From positions 1-5,067 of the forward strand of contig JAUWLH010000130.1 of NCBI GenBank assembly GCA_030613835.1: a DNA stretch of 5,067 nt. Direction: 5' to 3'. Position numbers and translations under genes: made by a program. The notes below the pieces were generated by a model that saw nothing but the letters and a program-made list of their open reading frames with translations, searched no databases and was not told where the DNA came from. This stretch comes from Candidatus Bathyarchaeota archaeon. GTDB lineage: Archaea; Thermoproteota; Bathyarchaeia; TCS64. Shown piece by piece: positions 4,848 to 5,067 of the stretch. Positions within the stretch are counted from its first letter, which is position 1. Each line of letters opens with the position of its first letter.

Positions 4848-5067
4848 ATGGAACTCCGCCAGCTTGACTTGGTCTACGTCAGTTTCGCCATCTTCCTGGT
4901 GGCCACGGCGTACCAGTACATGAGACCCAAGGGCGAGCGCAACTACACGAGTATTAAGGTAGCCGAGGCGTACGATGTGATCAAGGAGGGCGGTGACATC
5001 TATGTCCTCGATGTCAGGGCGAGGGATGAGTACAGGAAGGGGCACCTGAGGAGCGCCAAAAACATTC
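4848..5067 (+). CDS. Second membrane-anchored rhodanese-like protein (3' end outside window)
   Basis: The first 73 codons of a gene cut by the window end. A hydrophobic N-terminal segment (about 8-23) is followed by a rhodanese start: NYTSIKVAEAYDVI (32-45), then VLDVRARDEYRKGHL (53-67), with Asp55, Arg57, Glu61 and His66 in the positions expected for the family. The order of anchor, short linker and domain copies that of the gene before it, and the matching NY...V.EA...I and LDVR..dEY..gH motifs suggest a tandem duplication that has diverged. The catalytic-loop cysteine lies beyond the window, so activity cannot be judged. The ATG at 4848 is supported by a TATA-like box at 4818-4824, and the same frame shows no other plausible start. 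Base composition is similar to the neighbours. Confidence 0.85.
   Translation, partial: MELRQLDLVYVSFAIFLVATAYQYMRPKGERNYTSIKVAEAYDVIKEGGDIYVLDVRARDEYRKGHLRSAKNI

Noticed and set aside
1..5067. CRISPR array, tRNA, rRNA or insertion sequence
   Set aside because: No spaced direct repeats, cloverleaf-like segments, transposase frames or terminal inverted repeats were seen on either strand.

Overview
The window looks archaeal, with balanced base composition. Several first genes have no Shine-Dalgarno (SD) sequence but have a TATA-like box centred about 26-31 nt upstream of the start codon, as expected for leaderless archaeal transcripts. Downstream operon genes instead overlap or carry SD motifs. 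Oligo-T tracts follow several stop codons, and AGG/AGA/ATA codons are frequent. The FprA-type flavo-diiron protein and a lysine-less IscS resembling that of Archaeoglobus fulgidus point to an anaerobic euryarchaeote. Archaeoglobi, Thermoplasmata or a methanogen-related lineage are all possible, and I cannot place it more precisely.

Layout. Positions 14-244 (+) encode the sulfur carrier TusA. Convergent to it, 295-525 (-) encodes a stand-alone Lrp/AsnC ligand-binding (RAM) domain. Divergent from that is a tight operon (+): iscS (648-1826), iscU (1826-2197, 1-nt overlap) and an unrecognised 45-aa Cys/His-rich protein (2194-2331, 4-nt overlap), closed by an oligo-T terminator. A six-helix PAP2-like membrane protein (2528-3121, +) converges on fprA (3136-4308, -). 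A divergent promoter region with a 24-bp imperfect palindrome separates fprA from a membrane-anchored single-domain rhodanese (4402-4812, +). A second anchored rhodanese (4848-5067, +) follows and runs off the window.

How it fits together. Most genes concern sulfur transfer, Fe-S assembly and oxygen or NO defence. The main observation is that the IscS homologue lacks the lysine that normally holds PLP: the usual His-Lys is Asn-Asp (residues 204-205). It also lacks other canonical PLP or substrate contacts, yet keeps the mobile-loop Cys328 and sits in one operon with an IscU that has all its cluster ligands. The inference is an Fe-S assembly system in which IscS does not act as an ordinary cysteine desulfurase. 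Sulfur may come from sulfide or from persulfide carriers such as TusA and rhodaneses, with the IscS cysteine acting as a relay or cluster ligand. The 45-aa protein encoded with it is the best candidate for an undescribed component.
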